The notes under the pieces are model-generated. The model ran no database searches. It was not told the DNA's origin and saw only the letters and a list, made by a program, of their open reading frames with translations. From Synura sp. LO234KE (taxonomy: Eukaryota; Sar; Synurophyceae; Synurales; Mallomonadaceae), in contig VKHC01000086.1 of assembly GCA_015143735.1 (NCBI GenBank), forward strand, positions 7,801 through 17,891: DNA of 10,091 nucleotides. The letters run 5' to 3'. Below are positions 7,746-10,091 of the stretch, piece after piece. Position numbers and translations under genes: made by a program. The stretch's first letter is position 1. Every line of letters begins with the position of its first letter.

Positions 7746-8940
7746 ATTGAAGTGTGTTGTAATTTGTTTACGCAATATTTGCGTTGCATCGAAACGTTCT
7801 AAGTTTGGTTTTAAAAATACATAATTGAGTGATCTAAAGGCTTCTACGATTTCTAATACTTGCAGTTCAGACTTCAAAGAGCTGAATGCTCCTCAGGACA
7901 GCAATAACTGAAAATTGTAAGAGACACAAAAAATGTCGTCGACAATAATAAAACGTTTCGATATTTAAAGGTCTAAATTCAAAAATCAACAAAAAGCAAT
8001 TTTCCGCGAGGTGATAAGAAAATAAACCAAGATGTAACTAATATCTACTTAGGCCTCCAATTTATTTAATCTTCGACCTCCTTCGAATATATAAATAGGA
8101 ATTTTAATTTAAATGCGAGAAATACCGAAATGCAATCTCGACCAACTTGTAACTAATCCTAATATTTCATTACATTCAGAGTAATTTCAGGAGAATAAAT
8201 TTATTATTAATGGAAATCCAGAGACTGATCGATTCAAAACGCGATATATGTCAAATGTTCAGATTATTATCAAACAAAACATTAGTTTATTGTCACCTCA
8301 CTGTGTCAGCACCTCTCCGAATATGCTCGAAACGTATGCTGGCCCAACCTCCATTACAGCGCAACAGTCAGCTGGTGCGTCATACCTCCATCAAAACCAC
8401 CGCCGAACTTGTAAATATTAATGCCTCGATTGCGCTGCAAAATATCTTAGTCCTAGACTCCAGCCATTATGTATATGCCTCAAGTTCCGAATCTCTAAGC
8501 ACTTTTTGTCACGCGTCTCGATATCCTGTTCCACTTCCTTTCGCACGCTCACACCTCTCATATCGCTCGCAACACGTAATTTTGCTGCATGTTAAGTGTA
8601 CATAGCACGATCCCTCATCGACACGCGTAAATATCAATCTTTGACCCATGTAGTGTAGCTACCTCATCAAGGAATTCTTCTATCTAGTGATAAATCGATG
8701 GAAGTAGTGAGAAAGGAAGAGGGTGTAGCAGATTTAAGATCGTAGTAGTGCAACCACGTGTTTTGATACGTCATAGACAGCGTAGAAGTAATACTTTTTC
8801 AGGGAAAAAAGCACCGGTACACCGGTAGTAGAAGCGTATTTTACGGATTGCACTGCCGACGGTCGCTGTTCAGTCAAGTAAATGCAGACAGGAGGAATAT
8901 AAGCCAGAGTACGGAAGAGTAGTGGCTAGATTGAAAACCC
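7746..8940. other. Intergenic DNA, no supported gene
   Basis: The left half is strongly AT-rich with simple T- and A-rich runs. An ATG-initiated open frame of 131 codons spans 8210-8605 (plus strand), but its translation shows no domain, no low-complexity bias typical of secreted proteins and no similarity I can recognise. I treat it as a chance ORF. A small perfect tandem repeat lies at 8812-8827. Confidence 0.5.
8812..8827 (+). repeat. Perfect tandem repeat, CACCGGTA twice
   Basis: Two adjacent copies of the 8-mer CACCGGTA. Each contains the palindrome ACCGGT. It could be a transposon footprint or 8-bp target-site duplication without an insert, or chance. Confidence 0.6.
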
Positions 8941-9370
8941 ACAAAAAATATAAGCTGCTAGGCACGCACCGGACATGTGGTGAGGAGTATATGGGGAGTA
9001 ATGGGTGCGGAACGGGTCTTATAGCAGGTATATATGGGGGTATTGGTGAAGTACAGAATTGATTGGGAGGTTATGTGATGGTGTGGGTAAGACAAGAAAT
9101 AAGTAGTGAGGAGGTCTATGGGCCAACGTATAGGGGCGGAAGCAATGGGGAGGCATCAGCAGTTTCTTGTTCAACAGCTGCTAACCTTTGTCCGATTGCC
9201 CTTACCCCTAGTGGGATCTGCCAATTTGGCTCATAAGAGTGCTTGGGGATTGATATGATCGCATGTTTTTCTCTAAGCTAAGAATATCTTTTGAAAAAAA
9301 ATGCTGCTAACCTTTGAATATATCTTTGCTTGAGTGGACAGAATATGGAGAAGGCGGGAGTAATGGATGG
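8941..9370 (+). other. G-rich, strand-asymmetric tract with degenerate repeats
   Basis: The plus strand is rich in G and poor in C, mainly at 8970-9155 and again near 9345-9380. Similar phrases of the type TATGGGGnGTAnTGG recur loosely at about 8988-9010, 9030-9055 and 9118-9150. No open frame runs through it. It may be a degenerate minisatellite or a remnant of a repeat; several GGG/GGGG runs are present. Confidence 0.35.
9177..9316 (+). repeat. 14-bp direct repeat flanking a 112-bp segment
   Basis: GCTGCTAACCTTTG occurs at 9177-9190 and 9303-9316. Exact 14-mers 126 bp apart are unlikely by chance in a window this size. It could mark a duplication or the ends of a small inserted piece. Confidence 0.55.
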
Positions 9371-9693
9371 CGGGCATAAGAATCTAATAAACAGTTATGT
9401 GTTTATGTGTAGATCGGTAAACTATAGCTCGGTAAATTAAAATCACATCGATACTAATCTAATTTCATGGCTTCTATCTAGTAGACCCGCACTTCATCGC
9501 AGTGAAAGACATACTTTTTTCTTTTACATTAGAGTAGTACAAGTATCATGAAAACTCTTGATTTTACCACGCTAATTTCATTAAAGCTTGATATGAACTT
9601 ATGCTAAGCAATCTTTGAATGAAAGAGCTTCTGAGCAAGGACTGTCTGCTGTAAAGTCTAAATATAACGTATTCATTTGGCTTCATTTAAGTT

Positions 9694-9781
9694 AACAAGT
9701 GTCCTAGGCTGGTATCAGGTTCGCGCATATTTAGAGTGTCTATTTTACGTGTTTTAGAGGATGAACTAGTAGACACTTGTT
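9694..9781. repeat. 88-bp structure with 10-bp terminal inverted repeats
   Basis: AACAAGTGTC at 9694-9703 is the exact reverse complement of GACACTTGTT at 9772-9781. The spacing of 68 bp and the AT-rich interior fit a tiny MITE-like remnant or a long-looped hairpin. No target-site duplication is clear at the borders. Confidence 0.4.
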
Positions 9782-9919
9782 CTCTTACTTAATTGAGCCT
9801 GATCCGATCAGCGAACTATATCTTGCTTACCCTGAGGCTACGCTTAGAGATGAACATCCTTTTCAAGGCTATTTGATAATAATAGCCCACTTATTAGCGA
9901 ATATTTGCAATAGATATGG

Positions 9920-9939
9920 TGTGGTATGTAAATACCACA
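9920..9939. repeat. Perfect 8-bp hairpin with 4-nt loop
   Basis: TGTGGTAT (9920-9927) pairs with ATACCACA (9932-9939) around the loop GTAA. No U tract follows and no gene is adjacent, so there is no reason to call it a terminator. Confidence 0.55.
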
Positions 9940-10038
9940 TAATTTAATATTTATGATTCAAAGAACTCGATTGTCATTGAATACTTGAGTTCACCACCGT
10001 CGCATAGAGACTTGCTATTATCCAGTCGCTGCAGCCAC

Positions 10039-10091
10039 CACTATAGCGCAAGCACTGTTGCAATCACTGTAGCGGAAGGACTGAAGGACTG
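10039..10091. repeat. Possible second copy of the CCGCTA-type repeat, cut by the window edge
   Basis: CACTATAGCG (10039-10048) and CACTGTAGCGG (10065-10075) resemble the TATAGCGG units of the element at 7603-7745. They are followed by GAAGGACT repeated twice in tandem at 10075-10090. The sequence ends before the element could be delimited. Confidence 0.35.

Noticed and set aside
8210-8605. 131-codon ATG-initiated open frame on the plus strand
   Set aside because: No recognisable domain, motif, signal peptide or membrane segment, and no neighbouring splice-linked coding stretch. A frame of this length can occur by chance in several kb of non-coding DNA. Transcript evidence or conserved homologs would change this.
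1-10091. Search for CRISPR arrays, bacterial operons, tRNA and rRNA genes
   Set aside because: No regularly spaced repeats, no Shine-Dalgarno-led gene clusters and no cloverleaf or rRNA motifs were seen. The spliced genes show that the DNA is eukaryotic.

Overview
The window is nuclear DNA from a eukaryote. It holds two intron-containing protein genes arranged head to head, with long gene-poor flanks on both sides. All eleven introns that I could place by protein homology and reading phase begin with GT and end with AG. They are 61 to 321 nt long, and one coding exon is only 27 nt.

The minus-strand gene (CDS 3540 down to 1108, nine exons, 335 aa) encodes an NAD-dependent epimerase/dehydratase-like protein of the CSP41b (atypical SDR) family. 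The plus-strand gene (CDS 3984 to 6546, four exons, 680 aa) encodes a PPEF/rdgC-type serine/threonine phosphatase, with a predicted N-myristoylation site, an IQ motif, a PPP catalytic core and C-terminal EF-hands. CSP41-type proteins are known from photosynthetic lineages and some protists and are not expected in animals. Together with the compact introns and the non-animal PPEF sequence this suggests a protist, perhaps an alga or another stramenopile. That placement is an inference from remembered family resemblance and is weak.

Layout: 1-1107 is AT-rich flank with no convincing gene. 1108-3540 is the CSP41-like gene. 3541-3983 is a 443-nt shared 5' region, probably a bidirectional promoter, with an inverted repeat and a 12-bp palindrome. 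3984-6546 is the PPEF gene. 6547-7600 is 3' flank. 7603-7745 is a MITE-like repeat built from CCGCTA/TAGCGG units. 7746-10091 is non-coding, with a G-rich strand-asymmetric tract, a 14-bp direct repeat, an 88-bp inverted-repeat structure, a small hairpin, and at the right edge possibly the start of another copy of the CCGCTA-type repeat.

Nothing shows that the two genes act in one pathway; they share only their upstream region. Both become more GC-rich away from that region. I see no wholly new system. The items most worth checking are the divergent promoter, the mirrored GC gradient, the microexon and the CCGCTA repeat family.
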